From G963422445 sp963422445 (GTDB lineage: Bacteria; Pseudomonadota; Alphaproteobacteria; Thalassobaculales; Thalassobaculaceae), in the NCBI GenBank assembly GCA_963422445.2, contig OY729512.2, positions 5,332,001 through 5,396,000 of the forward strand: a stretch of DNA of 64,000 nucleotides, in the 5' to 3' direction. The notes under the pieces are model-generated. The model ran no database searches. It was not told the DNA's origin and worked only from the letters and a program-made list of their open reading frames with translations. A program made the position numbers and the translations under genes. Shown one piece after another: positions 54,089-63,901 of the stretch (positions are counted from its first letter, which is position 1; each line of letters begins with the position of its first letter).

Positions 54089-54598
54089 TAGTATATCGCG
54101 TATTCGGAACCGGCTGCACAAGTGTCGGAACCGTTGTGCAAACCGTCGCGCGCCTCAGTTCTCGACAGGTTCGCCGGCATGCTCGGATTGTACTATACGG
54201 TTTGCACGCGCGACGCCGCGGCAAACCGTATAACCGGTTGCGACGGTCCGCGGTCGCAAGCGTACAGTGCGCGGAAAGCGATGCTGCTTGCTTGCACGTC
54301 TCGCGGCGGTCTGTTACCCCTGCGCGCGGAAAGCGATGCAAATCAGGCTTGATGATCGCGACCCGGTTATCTTGATCAAACACCACGACGGCTCCAGATC
54401 CTCGTGGCGGATGGCCTTTCAATACCCAAGGGCGTGTGCGGCACAAACGTCTACCGGACTCCATTCCGGGATTCGATTCGTCACATACCGCATATACGTG
54501 AACCCGGCGGTTCAGCTATCTCTGATGCGATATGTCCGGCATCCGGCACCGGATGCTGACCGAAGCGGATCGGTGACAACCAAGTCAGGGAGTATGCA
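54089..54598. other. Leader of the monooxygenase gene with repeats
   Basis: No gene recognised. It contains an inverted repeat (54194-54232) and a 16-base direct repeat GCGCGGAAAGCGATGC at 54269-54284 and 54324-54339. A good ribosome site (AGGGAG) precedes the ATG at 54599. Probably the regulatory region of the next gene. Confidence 0.45.
54194..54232. promoter_or_regulatory. Inverted repeat, candidate operator or hairpin
   Basis: TATACGGTTTGC (54194-54205) and GCAAACCGTATA (54221-54232) are perfect 12-base arms with a 15-base spacer; GCAAACCGT recurs at about 54136. It may bind a dimeric regulator or be an element end. No regulator gene is adjacent. Confidence 0.4.
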
Positions 54599-56056
54599 AT
54601 GATAAGAACAGGAGACCAGTATCGAGACTCGTTGCGCGACGACCGACAGGTCTGGATCAACGGAGAAAAAGTCGCCGATGTTCCAACCCACCCGATGTTC
54701 AGGCCGCTCGTCGATATACGCGCCCGGATCTATGACCTGCAGCATGATCCGGACACCGCTCCGGCCATGACCTGGCAAGATCCCGCTACCGGCGAAACCT
54801 GCGCCATCGGCCTCAAACTGCCAGTCAGCCAGGACGACTGGGACCGCAAACGCCGTGCAGTCGACCTGGTGATGTGGGACATCGGCGGCGTGGTCACTCG
54901 GGTCGGTGACGAAACCGTCGGAGAAATGTGGTCGCTCCGTGACGGCAAAGACATCCTCAATGAAATCGACCCCCAGTTCAGCGACAACATCGAGCGGCAT
55001 GTCAGTCTCGCCGAACGTCTGGACCCGTTTCATGTCTCGGCCAATACCGACCCGAAAGGGGACCGATCGCTGCGCCCGCAGGACCAGGATCCCGACATGC
55101 TTGTGCACGTGGTTCGCGAGACCGATTCCGGGCTCATCATCCGGGGCGCCAAATACGAAACCGCGGCCGCCTACGCCGAACAGGCATTCCTCAAACCCAC
55201 CATCGCGAATTGGGGTGACGACCAGCTCTCGGACTATGCCGTCGGATGCATTGTCCGAATGAACGCGCCGGGCGTGCGGCATCTGTGCCGAACCGGTTTC
55301 GCGGGGCGCGCTCCAGAACCGGACTATCCCCTTTCCAACCGCTTCGACGAAGTCGATTCCCTGGTCGTCTTCGACGATGTCCTGATTCCCTGGGACGATG
55401 TCCTGTTCTATCGCCACACGCGGGCCGCGACCTTCATTCGGGCCACCCTGCATCGCTACTCGGCCTTTGCCTTCATCCAGCGCATTCTCACTTATGCCGA
55501 CATGATGATCGGTGCAGCACTCTGGAATATCCGTCAGACCGGGCTTGAACGACAACCAGCAGTACAGGAGAAACTTGCCCAGCTCGCTGTCTATCGCGAG
55601 GGCATCAACGCCCATCTGACCGCGGCCATCACCGATAGCGAACAGAGCCCCGGCGGTTTGCTCATGCCGAACCAGTCCCTGCTGTTCACAGGTCGGGTCC
55701 ATGCCTGTGCAAATCTGCCGGCGATGATGCATTTGGCACGCGACCTGTGTGGCGGTCAGATCTGCCTTACGCCCGATACACCGATGTTCGAGCATCCCGA
55801 CACCGGCCCGTGGCTGTCCAAATTCTATACGATCAATCAACGCTGGCAGTCCGGGGACCGCCGCAAGCTTCTCGCGTTTGCCCGGGACCTCCTCAATTCC
55901 GACTATGCCGGCCACCGGCTGACATTCCAGCTGTTTGCCCAATCCCCGCCATTTGCCCATCTGGCGGCGGTGTATCGCAACTTCAACTGGGATGGGCCCC
56001 TGGGTTTCGTGCATCGGGCAGCGGATCTTTCGGATCGCGTAGACGGCGACGAATGA
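54599..56056 (+). CDS. HpaB-family flavin-dependent monooxygenase
   Basis: A 485-residue protein of the 4-hydroxyphenylacetate 3-monooxygenase (HpaB)/PvcC family, starting MIRTGDQYRDSLRDDRQVWI. Conserved blocks: VADVPTHPMFRPLVDIRARI, NIERHVSLAERLDPFHVSAN (the family usually has a similar 'D...K' block), DMLVHVVRETDSGLIIRGAK, DSLVVFDDVLIPWDDVLFYR and LARDLCGGQICLTP. These enzymes use FADH2 from a separate reductase (HpaC) to hydroxylate phenols or related rings. No reductase is nearby, and the substrate is unknown. Confidence 0.85.
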   Translation: MIRTGDQYRDSLRDDRQVWINGEKVADVPTHPMFRPLVDIRARIYDLQHDPDTAPAMTWQDPATGETCAIGLKLPVSQDDWDRKRRAVDLVMWDIGGVVTRVGDETVGEMWSLRDGKDILNEIDPQFSDNIERHVSLAERLDPFHVSANTDPKGDRSLRPQDQDPDMLVHVVRETDSGLIIRGAKYETAAAYAEQAFLKPTIANWGDDQLSDYAVGCIVRMNAPGVRHLCRTGFAGRAPEPDYPLSNRFDEVDSLVVFDDVLIPWDDVLFYRHTRAATFIRATLHRYSAFAFIQRILTYADMMIGAALWNIRQTGLERQPAVQEKLAQLAVYREGINAHLTAAITDSEQSPGGLLMPNQSLLFTGRVHACANLPAMMHLARDLCGGQICLTPDTPMFEHPDTGPWLSKFYTINQRWQSGDRRKLLAFARDLLNSDYAGHRLTFQLFAQSPPFAHLAAVYRNFNWDGPLGFVHRAADLSDRVDGDE

Positions 56057-56705
56057 CCCCGTCTTTCGGGCCGTTTGCCCCCTCCCCACTTTACATGATC
56101 GGCTGCGCGATCCTGGCGATTGCCGCACCATCAATGTCGGCAGACCTGCCCTCGCGCCACCACCGGCAACCGGCGCCTTCGAACGCATTGTCGGGACCGG
56201 CCGTGCTAAGCATACCGGCCATACGAGGTTCGCAGTATCCTTTCGGCGAACAGGAATCGTGGTCACATAACCCGGCAACAGATGCCTGACGCATCGGACA
56301 ACAGTCCGGCATCGGAGATCCTGTTCGATGAAAACACAGACGGTCCCCGCCTCTTGATCTCGTGGGTCGGCACCGTTTGACGGTTCACGATGCAGCGATC
56401 GTGAAGATTGCCTCTCGACACAACCTGCCCCTAACAACGGTCGTCGGCCCCATCTACGAAGCGGCGGTACCATCGGGATCACGCCGATTCCCACTGACAT
56501 CGACAACGCGTCCGGGCGCGAGCACCGACCGTCGGTGCGGTCAGGCTTCCCGGAGTTCCGAATATGCCAGACGCAAGACAACAGGCCTTGCACCCGCAAT
56601 GAACGCCCGGTTCGACGTGGCGAACTTCGATCGAGATCCGCAGTCCGGAACAAACAAGCGCGAAAAGCCTGACGCCAGCTCCAGCCGCCTGTCCTCGAGC
56701 AGCGT
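56057..56705. other. No recognisable gene between the monooxygenase and rpsO
   Basis: About 650 bases between convergent genes. Short frames on both strands lack motifs. No T-tailed terminator was identified after either gene. Confidence 0.35.
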
Positions 56706-56975
56706 CTAACGCCGCAGACCGAGACGCTTGATCAGATCACGATAGGTCTGTTCGTTGCGCGACTTCAGATAATCGAGCAAACTTCGGCGCTGGCCGACCA
56801 TGATCAGTAGACCACGACGGGAATGAAAGTCCTTTTTGTGGACTTTCAGATGTTCGGTCAAATTCGCGATCCGGGTGGTAAAGATCGCAACCTGAACTTC
56901 TGATGATCCGGTATCGCCTTCACTGCGGCCGAAATCCCGAATGAGTTCGGCCTTCTTTTCTGCGGTAATCGACAT
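56706..56975 (-). CDS. rpsO: 30S ribosomal protein S15
   Basis: An 89-residue protein of exact family length, starting MSITAEKKAELIRDFGRSEG and containing DTGSSEVQVAIFTTRIANLT, HKKDFHSRRGLLIMVGQRR and LDYLKSRN. S15 binds 16S rRNA early in small-subunit assembly. It follows truB by 16 bases, the order seen in most proteobacteria. Confidence 0.98.
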   Translation of the reverse strand: MSITAEKKAELIRDFGRSEGDTGSSEVQVAIFTTRIANLTEHLKVHKKDFHSRRGLLIMVGQRRSLLDYLKSRNEQTYRDLIKRLGLRR

Positions 56976-56991
56976 CGAAAACTCCGTAACG

Positions 56992-57918
56992 TCAAAGATT
57001 GATGACACGAACAGGGCAGATACAACCACCCTTGATCCGCGAGATCGCCACCGGCACTCTGGACGAGACCGCACAAAACAGATCACCTTCCCTGAGATCA
57101 CCGAGACGTTGACGATCGGACGGACGCAAGACCGGTACGGACTGGCCTCGTCGCAGCCTGTCGGCTTCGTCGCCGTAAAGAGGAATCGCCGGGATGTCGT
57201 CCAGCGCTGTCTCGATCGGCAACAGATACTCAAACGCGGCCGGACTATGCGCCAACGTCGTCAGAGAATCCAATGAAATCGCATCGGTTTCCGCAAACGG
57301 GCCAACATGCAACCGGCGCAACGCGCTCATATGCCCGAAGGTCCCCAGCGCCACCGCGAGATCCCGGGCCAGACCCCGCATATAGGCACCCTTGCCGCAG
57401 GTCACGTCGAACGTCGCATGATCGCTGTTGACGATTTTCGCCAACGCAATCGACATGATCATGATCCGCCGCGGCGCCAGTTCGACCGGCTGCGCGTTCC
57501 GGGCCAGATCGTAGGCGCGGCGGCCCTGAACCTTGACAGCCGAGTAGCGTGGCGGAATTTGCTCGATTTCACCGGTAAAACTCGCCAGGGCCGCGTTGAT
57601 TTCCGCTTCGGAAGGCCGCACCTTGCTAGTCTGCAACACCGTCCCCTCGCAGTCGTCGGTGTCACGTTCCTCGCCCCAGCGCACATCAAAACGATAAGCC
57701 TTGATCGAATCGGTCGCGTAAGGAATAGTCTTGGTCGCTTCACCAAGCGCGATCGGCAAGACCCCGGTTGCAATCGGATCAAGCGTCCCGGCATGCCCAG
57801 CCTTGGCGGCATCGAATGTCCGCCGCACGGCACTCACGACACGGGTCGAAGTGACGCCGGCCGGCTTGTCGATGACAACCCAGCCATTGACCGGATTGCC
57901 GCGCCGCTTACGAGCCAT
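56992..57918 (-). CDS. truB: tRNA pseudouridine(55) synthase TruB
   Basis: A 308-residue protein from ATG 57918 (MARKRRGNPVNGWVVIDKPA). The catalytic Asp lies in HAGTLDPIATGVLPIALGEA, followed by RWGEERDTDDCEG and IPPRYSAVKVQGRRAYDLAR. TruB modifies U55 of the T-loop of tRNAs. Its start overlaps the end of rbfA by 11 bases. Full length. Confidence 0.97.
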   Translation of the reverse strand: MARKRRGNPVNGWVVIDKPAGVTSTRVVSAVRRTFDAAKAGHAGTLDPIATGVLPIALGEATKTIPYATDSIKAYRFDVRWGEERDTDDCEGTVLQTSKVRPSEAEINAALASFTGEIEQIPPRYSAVKVQGRRAYDLARNAQPVELAPRRIMIMSIALAKIVNSDHATFDVTCGKGAYMRGLARDLAVALGTFGHMSALRRLHVGPFAETDAISLDSLTTLAHSPAAFEYLLPIETALDDIPAIPLYGDEADRLRRGQSVPVLRPSDRQRLGDLREGDLFCAVSSRVPVAISRIKGGCICPVRVINL

Positions 57919-58330
57919 CACCGGCCTCCTCGTCGATCGCCAGCGGGATTGCCAAATGCAACAAGGCATTGACCTGCGCTGCCGCATCAAACGCCGTATC
58001 GATCCGGAACATCAGCCGCGGAACATGACGCAACGCGACCCGCTTCGCAACCTGCCTGCGCAAGAAGGGCGCCGCTCGCGCAAGGCCGGCAATCACCGCG
58101 TCGCGCCGCACGCCGCCGAGTGGCATCACATAGACCGTCGCCGCCTTGAGACCGGGACTGACCGATACTTCGGAAATCGTGATCGTCTCGCCGGCAATAT
58201 CAGGATCACGCAACTCGGTCCGGTCGAGAATTTCAACCATCGCCCGGCGCAGGATTTCGCCGACCCGGAGCTGACGCTGGCTCCGGCCACCGCCGGAATC
58301 AACCCGCTCGCCATTTTCCAAATGAACCAT
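57908..58330 (-). CDS. rbfA: Ribosome-binding factor A
   Basis: A 140-residue protein with the KH-type RbfA core: RQLRVGEILRRAMVEILDR, ITISEVSVSPGLKAATVYVM and LRHVPRLMFRIDTAFD. RbfA helps mature the 5' end of 16S rRNA. It is 24 bases downstream of infB. Confidence 0.96.
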   Translation of the reverse strand: MVHLENGERVDSGGGRSQRQLRVGEILRRAMVEILDRTELRDPDIAGETITISEVSVSPGLKAATVYVMPLGGVRRDAVIAGLARAAPFLRRQVAKRVALRHVPRLMFRIDTAFDAAAQVNALLHLAIPLAIDEEAGDGS

Positions 58331-58354
58331 TGTCCAGACCGCCAGCGATGCAGC

Positions 58355-60970
58355 TTATCGGGCCGCGCTTGCCTTTTCCACGGACTCCAGGGTCCGCGTG
58401 ATTTCGCGGATATCAAAGCACTCGATAACGTCGCCAATCTGGAGACCGCTGTAGTTCTCGAAACCAGCACCGCATTCATATCCTTCGCGAACATCCCGGA
58501 CTTCTTCCTTGAAGCGCCGCAATGTTTTCAACGCCCCTTCATGTATCACCACATTGTCGCGCAACAAGCGAACCCTAGCGCCGCGCCGGATATTGCCGTC
58601 GGTCACGTAACAGCCCGCCACCTTGCCGACTTTCGAAACATTGAAGACTGCGCGGATTTCGGCATTGCCCAGGAATTCCTCCCGGTAATGCGGTGTAAGC
58701 AGCCCGGAAAGCGCGTCCCGCACATCCTCGATGACGTTATAGATGATCGAGTAGTAACGAATATCGATATCGCTTTGCCGCGCGAGTTCCCGTGCCTGGG
58801 GATTGGCCCGGACATTGAACCCGACAACCATGGCCTTCGAGGCTGCAGCAAGAGTGATGTCGGACTCGTTGATGCCCCCGACCGCACCGTGCAACACCCG
58901 GACCGTGACCGCGTCATTCGAGATCTTGTCGAGGCTGGCCCTGATCGCTTCCAGCGAACCGTGGACATCGGTCTTGATGACCAATGGCAGTTCTTCGGCC
59001 TGCCCCGCCGCGATTTTCGACAGCATCTGCTCGACGGTGCCGCGGGCGCCGGCGGCAGCCACCTTTCGGCGGCGCTGGCGCTGGCGGTAGTCGACGATCT
59101 CCCGGGCGCGCGCCTCATTCTCGACGACCACGAAATCGTCCCCGGCCACCGGCGATCCGTTCAGGCCGAGAACCTCCACCGGAAAACTCGGGCCGCATTC
59201 GTCGATGCGCCCGCCGCGGTCATCGATAAGCGCACGGGCCCGGCCCCATTCGGCCCCGGCAACGAAGATGTCGCCAATCTTCAATGTCCCGTGCTGGACC
59301 AGAACCGTCGCGACGCTGCCCCGGCCGCGTTCCATTTTCGCCTCGACGACAGCACCCGCCGCACCACGGTCCGGATTTGCCTTCAGTTCAAGAACCTCCG
59401 ATTGCAGCAGGATCGCCTCCTGCAACCGGTCAAGACCTTCACCGGTCTTAGCCGAAACCAGAACCTCCATCACATCACCACCGAGATCTTCGACGATAAC
59501 CTCGTGCTGCAGCAGTTCAGTCTTGACGCGGTCCGGGTTGGCGTCCGGCCGATCGATCTTGTTGATTGCAATAATGATTGGAGTGCCGGCAGCCTTCGCA
59601 TGCTGGATGGCCTCGACGGTCTGGGCCATGACACCGTCATCGGCAGAGACCACGAGAACCACAAGATCGGTCACATTCGTGCCGCGCGCCCGCATTTCCG
59701 TGAACGCTTCGTGACCGGGCGTATCGAGGAATGTGATGCGGTCGCCCGATGCGAGAGTCACCTGATAGGCGCCGATGTGCTGCGTGATCCCGCCAGCCTC
59801 GCCGGCAACCACATCGGTCTTGCGCAGCGCGTCGAGCAGTGAGGTCTTACCATGATCGACATGCCCCATGATCGTGACGACCGGCGGCCGCGGGCGCAGC
59901 ACCTCTTCCGGCTCGCTGTCGACCTGGAGGCCGGTCTCGACATCCGCCTCGGACACCCGGCGGACCCGATGCCCGAACTCGTTGGCCACCAACTCGGCGG
60001 TATCGGCATCAATGACCTGATTGATCGTCGCCATGACTCCGAGCGTCATCAGCTTCTTAACGACATCGGCCCCTCGCTCGGCCATGCGATTGGAAAGTTC
60101 CTGAACCGTCAAGGCGTCGGGAACGATCACGTCTCGGACCAGTTTCTGGGTTTCGCGAAATCCGTTCTGAGCGCGAGACTTCTCTCGTTCGCGAGCGCGC
60201 CGGACCGAAGCCAGCGACCGCATCCGTTCGGCGCCGCTATCATCCAGCGCCTGGGAAATCGTGAGTTTGCCAGAATGCCGGCGCCGCTGCTGGTTTCGCC
60301 GGCCACCTGGACCCGCAGGTTTGCGCGCCGCCTCACCGCCTCGCCGGCGGCCCCCGCGCTGCTCGCCTTCATCCTCCGGTACAACGACCGGCGCCGTGGT
60401 TTCCGGACGGTCGGCCAGACGGGTGACTGCCCGGTCTGCCGCCGCCTTCGCCTGCCGCGCAGATTCCTCCGCTGCCAGGCGCACCGCTTCGTCGGCCCGT
60501 TTCCGTTCCTCCGCCTCGGCGATCCGCTGCGCTTCCGCAAGCTCAGCCTGACGGCGATCGATTTCCTCGACAACCTCGGGTTCGGCCACGGCAGCAGGCT
60601 GCTGTTCCGGCGTCGGCATCACCGGAACCGCTACGACATCCGCATCTTCCGGCGTCGGATCCGGCATTTCTGCCGTCCGCAACCCCTCTTGTCGGCGCAG
60701 CCCCTCCTGCAGGGCCCGCGTGCGCGCCGCCCGCTCCTCGTTCGTCAATGTTCGCGGCCGACCCGTGTCTGCCGCGGCACCCGGAGCAACAGCCGCAGTC
60801 GCCGGCGCGGAACGCTTGCGCCGCCGCTCGACCTGCACGGTCTTGGAACGTCCATGCGAGAAACTTTGCCGGACCTGACTGGTCTCGACCCCCTTGCCAA
60901 TCGAAAGGCGTCCACGCCCTCCTGTGGCAAGACTCAGCTTCTTGCGATCCTTGTCATCATCGGTCGTCAT
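58355..60970 (-). CDS. infB: Translation initiation factor IF-2
   Basis: An 871-residue GTPase. The start ATG 60970 (MTTDDDKDRKKLSLATGGRG) overlaps the ylxR stop; an ATG at 60985 is an alternative. A long charged Ala/Glu/Arg-rich N-terminal region (to about residue 240) is typical of alphaproteobacterial IF-2. The G domain has GHVDHGKTSLLDALRK, FLDTPGHEAFTEMRARG and AINKIDRPDANPDR. Domains II to IV follow to the C-terminal DVIECFDIREITRTLE. It places initiator tRNA on the 30S subunit. Confidence 0.97.
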   Translation of the reverse strand: MTTDDDKDRKKLSLATGGRGRLSIGKGVETSQVRQSFSHGRSKTVQVERRRKRSAPATAAVAPGAAADTGRPRTLTNEERAARTRALQEGLRRQEGLRTAEMPDPTPEDADVVAVPVMPTPEQQPAAVAEPEVVEEIDRRQAELAEAQRIAEAEERKRADEAVRLAAEESARQAKAAADRAVTRLADRPETTAPVVVPEDEGEQRGGRRRGGEAARKPAGPGGRRNQQRRRHSGKLTISQALDDSGAERMRSLASVRRAREREKSRAQNGFRETQKLVRDVIVPDALTVQELSNRMAERGADVVKKLMTLGVMATINQVIDADTAELVANEFGHRVRRVSEADVETGLQVDSEPEEVLRPRPPVVTIMGHVDHGKTSLLDALRKTDVVAGEAGGITQHIGAYQVTLASGDRITFLDTPGHEAFTEMRARGTNVTDLVVLVVSADDGVMAQTVEAIQHAKAAGTPIIIAINKIDRPDANPDRVKTELLQHEVIVEDLGGDVMEVLVSAKTGEGLDRLQEAILLQSEVLELKANPDRGAAGAVVEAKMERGRGSVATVLVQHGTLKIGDIFVAGAEWGRARALIDDRGGRIDECGPSFPVEVLGLNGSPVAGDDFVVVENEARAREIVDYRQRQRRRKVAAAGARGTVEQMLSKIAAGQAEELPLVIKTDVHGSLEAIRASLDKISNDAVTVRVLHGAVGGINESDITLAAASKAMVVGFNVRANPQARELARQSDIDIRYYSIIYNVIEDVRDALSGLLTPHYREEFLGNAEIRAVFNVSKVGKVAGCYVTDGNIRRGARVRLLRDNVVIHEGALKTLRRFKEEVRDVREGYECGAGFENYSGLQIGDVIECFDIREITRTLESVEKASAAR

Positions 60971-61653
60971 TTTGGGCCGGTACATCCTTCGCCGACATTC
61001 TCGACAGGCTCTTCCATACACTGCCTTGCCGGGTTTTCCAACCCGGAACGAGCGAATTGCGGACGAAATCCGGAAAGCCGCCCGAAATCCCGGACAACCC
61101 GTCGAACGAGTCCGTGCGTCCGTCCATGCCCAGCCCTCTGACCGCCAACCGCGACATGCACGACATGCGGGCGGCCGAAGGCCTGCGCCAGTTCGCTAGC
61201 CGAGAGCGCGGTCAGAACCGGTAACTCTGATGCCAGACGGTCAAGCTTGACTCGTCCGTCCGGAGATCCATCACCTGCTTCCAACCGGATCACGGCCTGC
61301 CCCTGCCGGATCGCAGTCTCGACCTTTGCCTGGCCGGCCACAGCGAGACCGGCACGGCGCGCGAGACCGATGGTTTCGATCGCACGTCCGACGAGCGCGA
61401 TTTCCAGACGATCAGGCAGATCCGCCGGCACTGAAACCGGGCGGGTGGTATGACGCGCGAACGCGTTACGCCTGACCGCAAGCTCCGCGGCTTGCCGTGT
61501 CGCCGTCAGCCAGAACCCGCGCCCGGGCAGTTTCTCCGTCAAATCCGGAACTAGTGCGCCGTCAGGCCCCACGACATGGCGAATCAGACCATCTCTCGGC
61601 GCCCGATCGCCGGTAGCCACGCAACGCCGCATCGAAGGATCGGTATCGTCCAT
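60967..61653 (-). CDS. ylxR: YlxR/DUF448 RNA-binding protein fused to an L7Ae-like domain
   Basis: A 228-residue protein from ATG 61653 (MDDTDPSMRRCVATGDRAPR); a TTG at 61689 would add 12 residues and overlap nusA. The DUF448 part (residues 1-85) has RRCVATGDRAPRDGLIRHVV and LPGRGFWLTATR. The second part, ALVGRAIETIGLARRAGLAV...GQAVIRLEAGD, resembles an L7Ae/YlxQ fold. In alphaproteobacteria these two are commonly one protein between nusA and infB. Likely an RNA-binding factor of translation or RNA decay. Confidence 0.9.
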   Translation of the reverse strand: MDDTDPSMRRCVATGDRAPRDGLIRHVVGPDGALVPDLTEKLPGRGFWLTATRQAAELAVRRNAFARHTTRPVSVPADLPDRLEIALVGRAIETIGLARRAGLAVAGQAKVETAIRQGQAVIRLEAGDGSPDGRVKLDRLASELPVLTALSASELAQAFGRPHVVHVAVGGQRAGHGRTHGLVRRVVRDFGRLSGFRPQFARSGLENPARQCMEEPVENVGEGCTGPK

Positions 61654-61672
61654 TCCGGTTGCAGGCGGATTG

Positions 61673-63244
61673 TCAACCAGTTTCGTCAACCCTCTGCCGT
61701 TCCGTTTCCGCCGCTTCGGACGCGTCCGTGTCGTCCTCGTCGTCGAACCAGTGAGCGCGTGCCGTCATAATGATAGCATCCGCCTGTTCGAGTTCAAGTC
61801 CTGAACCAGGCAACAGTTCGAGCAACTCGTCACTCGCGAGATCGCCAAGATCATCAATGGTCCGAATCCCGTTTTCCCCGAGTGTCACGACCATCGCCGG
61901 GCTCAGATCCGGAACTGCCGCGAGTTCGTCGCTAACCCCGAGGTCCTTGCGCTGATCGTCGAGCTTGACCCGTTCGGCCTCGGCAAAGACCAGGGCTCGA
62001 CTCTGCAGTTCCGCGGCAAGATCGTCATCGAAACCCTCGATCTGCGCCAATTCGGCAAGGTCCGAATATGCGATTTCATCAACCGTGGTGAATCCTTCGG
62101 TAACCAGAAGATGGCCAACGACATCTTCGATATCGAGGGCTTCGATGAAATTCGCCGAGTGGCTCCGGAACTCCTCTTGGCTGCGTTCCGATTCCTCGGC
62201 CTCCGTCATGATGTCGATATCCCAGCCGCTCAGCATCGACGCCAGACGAACATTCTGACCGCGCCGTCCGATCGCCAAGCTCAACTGGTGGTCCGGCACC
62301 ACGACCTCGATCCGCGGTTGGTCGTCATCAAGCAACACCTTGGTCACCTCGGCCGGCACCAGGGCATTGACGACGAATGTCGCAGGATCTTCCGACCATG
62401 GCACGATATCGATCTTCTCGCCCTGCAATTCACCGACCACGGCCTGAACCCGGCTGCCGCGGATGCCGACACAGGCGCCGACCGGATCGATGCTGCTGTC
62501 ATAGGAAATAACGCCGATCTTAGCGCGGCTGCCCGGATCGCGGGCCACGGCCTTGATCTCGATGATTCCGTCATAGATTTCCGGAACCTCGTGGCGGAAC
62601 AACGCCTTCATGAACTCCGGATGCGTCCGCGACACGAAAATCTGCGGCCCTCGGGTTTCCTCCCGGACATCATAGATGTAGCCGCGGATCCGGTCGCCAT
62701 TGTGGAAGGATTCCCGTGGCAGCGATTCATCACGCCGCAGGACCGCTTCGGCACGGCCGAGATCGATCGTGACATTGCCGAAATCGACACGCTTGACCAT
62801 GCCGTTGACGATCTCGCCCACACGATCCTTGAACTCTTCGTAGTGGCGCGCCCGTTCGGCCTCCCGTACTTTCTGAACAATGACCTGCTTGGCCGACTGG
62901 GCCGCGATCCGGCCGTAGTCGATCGGCGGCAACGGCTCGGAAATGATGTCGCCAACCGTCAGTGACGGGTTGCGGCGCTGCGCCTCGGCAAGGTCGATCT
63001 GGGTGACATCGTCTTCGACGGTTTCCACGACCTCGGTACACCGGGTCAGCCGGATCTCACCGCTATTGCGGTCGATCGCGGCCCGGATATCGTGGCCGTA
63101 TCCGTAAATGGAACGCCCGGCCCTCTGGATCGCCTGTTCCATGGCGTCGAGCACCTCATCGCGCTCAATACCCTTTTCCCGGGCGACCACATCCGCGACC
63201 TGGATGAGTTCGATATTCGGATAACTTGCTATCTCCATTGCCAC
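61673..63244 (-). CDS. nusA: Transcription termination/antitermination factor NusA
   Basis: A 523-residue protein from GTG 63244 with GAGGTGAG upstream; ATG 63238 would be two residues shorter. An N-terminal RNA polymerase-binding part (NIELIQVADVVAREKGIERD) is followed by an S1 domain (VNGMVKRVDFGNVTIDLGRA) and two KH domains (SRAKIGVISYDSSIDPVGAC, HQLSLAIGRRGQNVRLAS). Two C-terminal acidic repeats (LLVTEGFTTVDEIAYSDLAE, LGENGIRTIDDLGDLASDEL) complete it. It controls pausing and termination. Confidence 0.97.
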   Translation of the reverse strand: MAMEIASYPNIELIQVADVVAREKGIERDEVLDAMEQAIQRAGRSIYGYGHDIRAAIDRNSGEIRLTRCTEVVETVEDDVTQIDLAEAQRRNPSLTVGDIISEPLPPIDYGRIAAQSAKQVIVQKVREAERARHYEEFKDRVGEIVNGMVKRVDFGNVTIDLGRAEAVLRRDESLPRESFHNGDRIRGYIYDVREETRGPQIFVSRTHPEFMKALFRHEVPEIYDGIIEIKAVARDPGSRAKIGVISYDSSIDPVGACVGIRGSRVQAVVGELQGEKIDIVPWSEDPATFVVNALVPAEVTKVLLDDDQPRIEVVVPDHQLSLAIGRRGQNVRLASMLSGWDIDIMTEAEESERSQEEFRSHSANFIEALDIEDVVGHLLVTEGFTTVDEIAYSDLAELAQIEGFDDDLAAELQSRALVFAEAERVKLDDQRKDLGVSDELAAVPDLSPAMVVTLGENGIRTIDDLGDLASDELLELLPGSGLELEQADAIIMTARAHWFDDEDDTDASEAAETERQRVDETG

Positions 63245-63267
63245 GGCTTAGCTCACCTCGCTTCTGT

Positions 63268-63765
63268 TTACAATCTGCGGACACGGCTGGCTTCGATCAA
63301 ACTCTCGGTCAGGATCAGTTTCGCCTCACGAATTTCCGAATGGGGAATAGACAGCCCGGATCCGCTCAACTCCATCGACACCATATCGCCCTTCTCAAGA
63401 CCGAGCAGTATTCCCCGCAGACGCTTGCGCCCCTTGATCGGACGCCGCAATTCGATCTTCGCCTCGAAGCCGGAGAACCGTTCAAAATCCGCCGGCCGTA
63501 TCAACGGTCGGTCGATTCCCGGCGAACTGACTTCAAGATCATAAGCTCCGGCAACCGGATCACCGACATCCAGTTCCGCGGATACGGCACGGCTCACCGC
63601 CGCACAATCCTCGACTGTCATGTCGTTCCGGTCAGCCCGCTCGACCATCACCTGCAAACGCCGGCACCGGCCGCTGGTAATGCGAACACGCACCAGATCA
63701 TAGCCCATCGCCGTGATCGGCGGAGCGAGCAATACCCTGACCTGTTCCTGCAGATCGTCTGACAT
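63268..63765 (-). CDS. rimP: Ribosome maturation factor RimP
   Basis: A 165-residue protein if started at ATG 63765 (MSDDLQEQVRVLLAPPITAM); ATG 63807 would add 14 residues and neither has a strong ribosome site. RimP blocks: GYDLVRVRITSGR, LQVMVERADRNDMTVEDCAA, LEVSSPGIDRPLIRPADFER and LRGILLGLEKGDMV. It assists 30S subunit assembly. First gene of the rimP-nusA-ylxR-infB-rbfA-truB-rpsO cluster. Confidence 0.95.
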   Translation of the reverse strand: MSDDLQEQVRVLLAPPITAMGYDLVRVRITSGRCRRLQVMVERADRNDMTVEDCAAVSRAVSAELDVGDPVAGAYDLEVSSPGIDRPLIRPADFERFSGFEAKIELRRPIKGRKRLRGILLGLEKGDMVSMELSGSGLSIPHSEIREAKLILTESLIEASRVRRL

Positions 63766-63873
63766 TCCGGCATCCGCTATCGCCGGCCTGATCCGGCATT
63801 CAGTCATCAAAATGAAACAGTGGGCTCATGGCCCACCTGCTGCACGTCTCACGTTGATGGAAAACAGGTTATG

Positions 63874-63901
63874 ATTATAGCGTGTTCAGCGCCATGTTCA
63901 A
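63874..63901 (-). promoter_or_regulatory. Sigma-70 type promoter of the rimP-rpsO cluster
   Basis: On the minus strand TTGAAC (63901-63896) is followed 16 bases later by a perfect TATAAT (63879-63874), about 70-110 bases ahead of the possible rimP starts. No other good promoter is visible upstream of rimP in the remaining 100 bases. Confidence 0.65.

Noticed and set aside
54269..54339. Two 16-base direct repeats as the start of a CRISPR array
   Set aside because: Only two units exist, no cas genes are present, and the spacing sequence is not followed by further repeats.
54512..56653. A 713-codon minus-strand open frame opposite the HpaB-family gene
   Set aside because: It mirrors the well-conserved plus-strand monooxygenase and shows no domain of its own.
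57731..59842. A 703-codon plus-strand open frame opposite truB, rbfA and infB
   Set aside because: All three opposite genes are unmistakable; this is a shadow frame.
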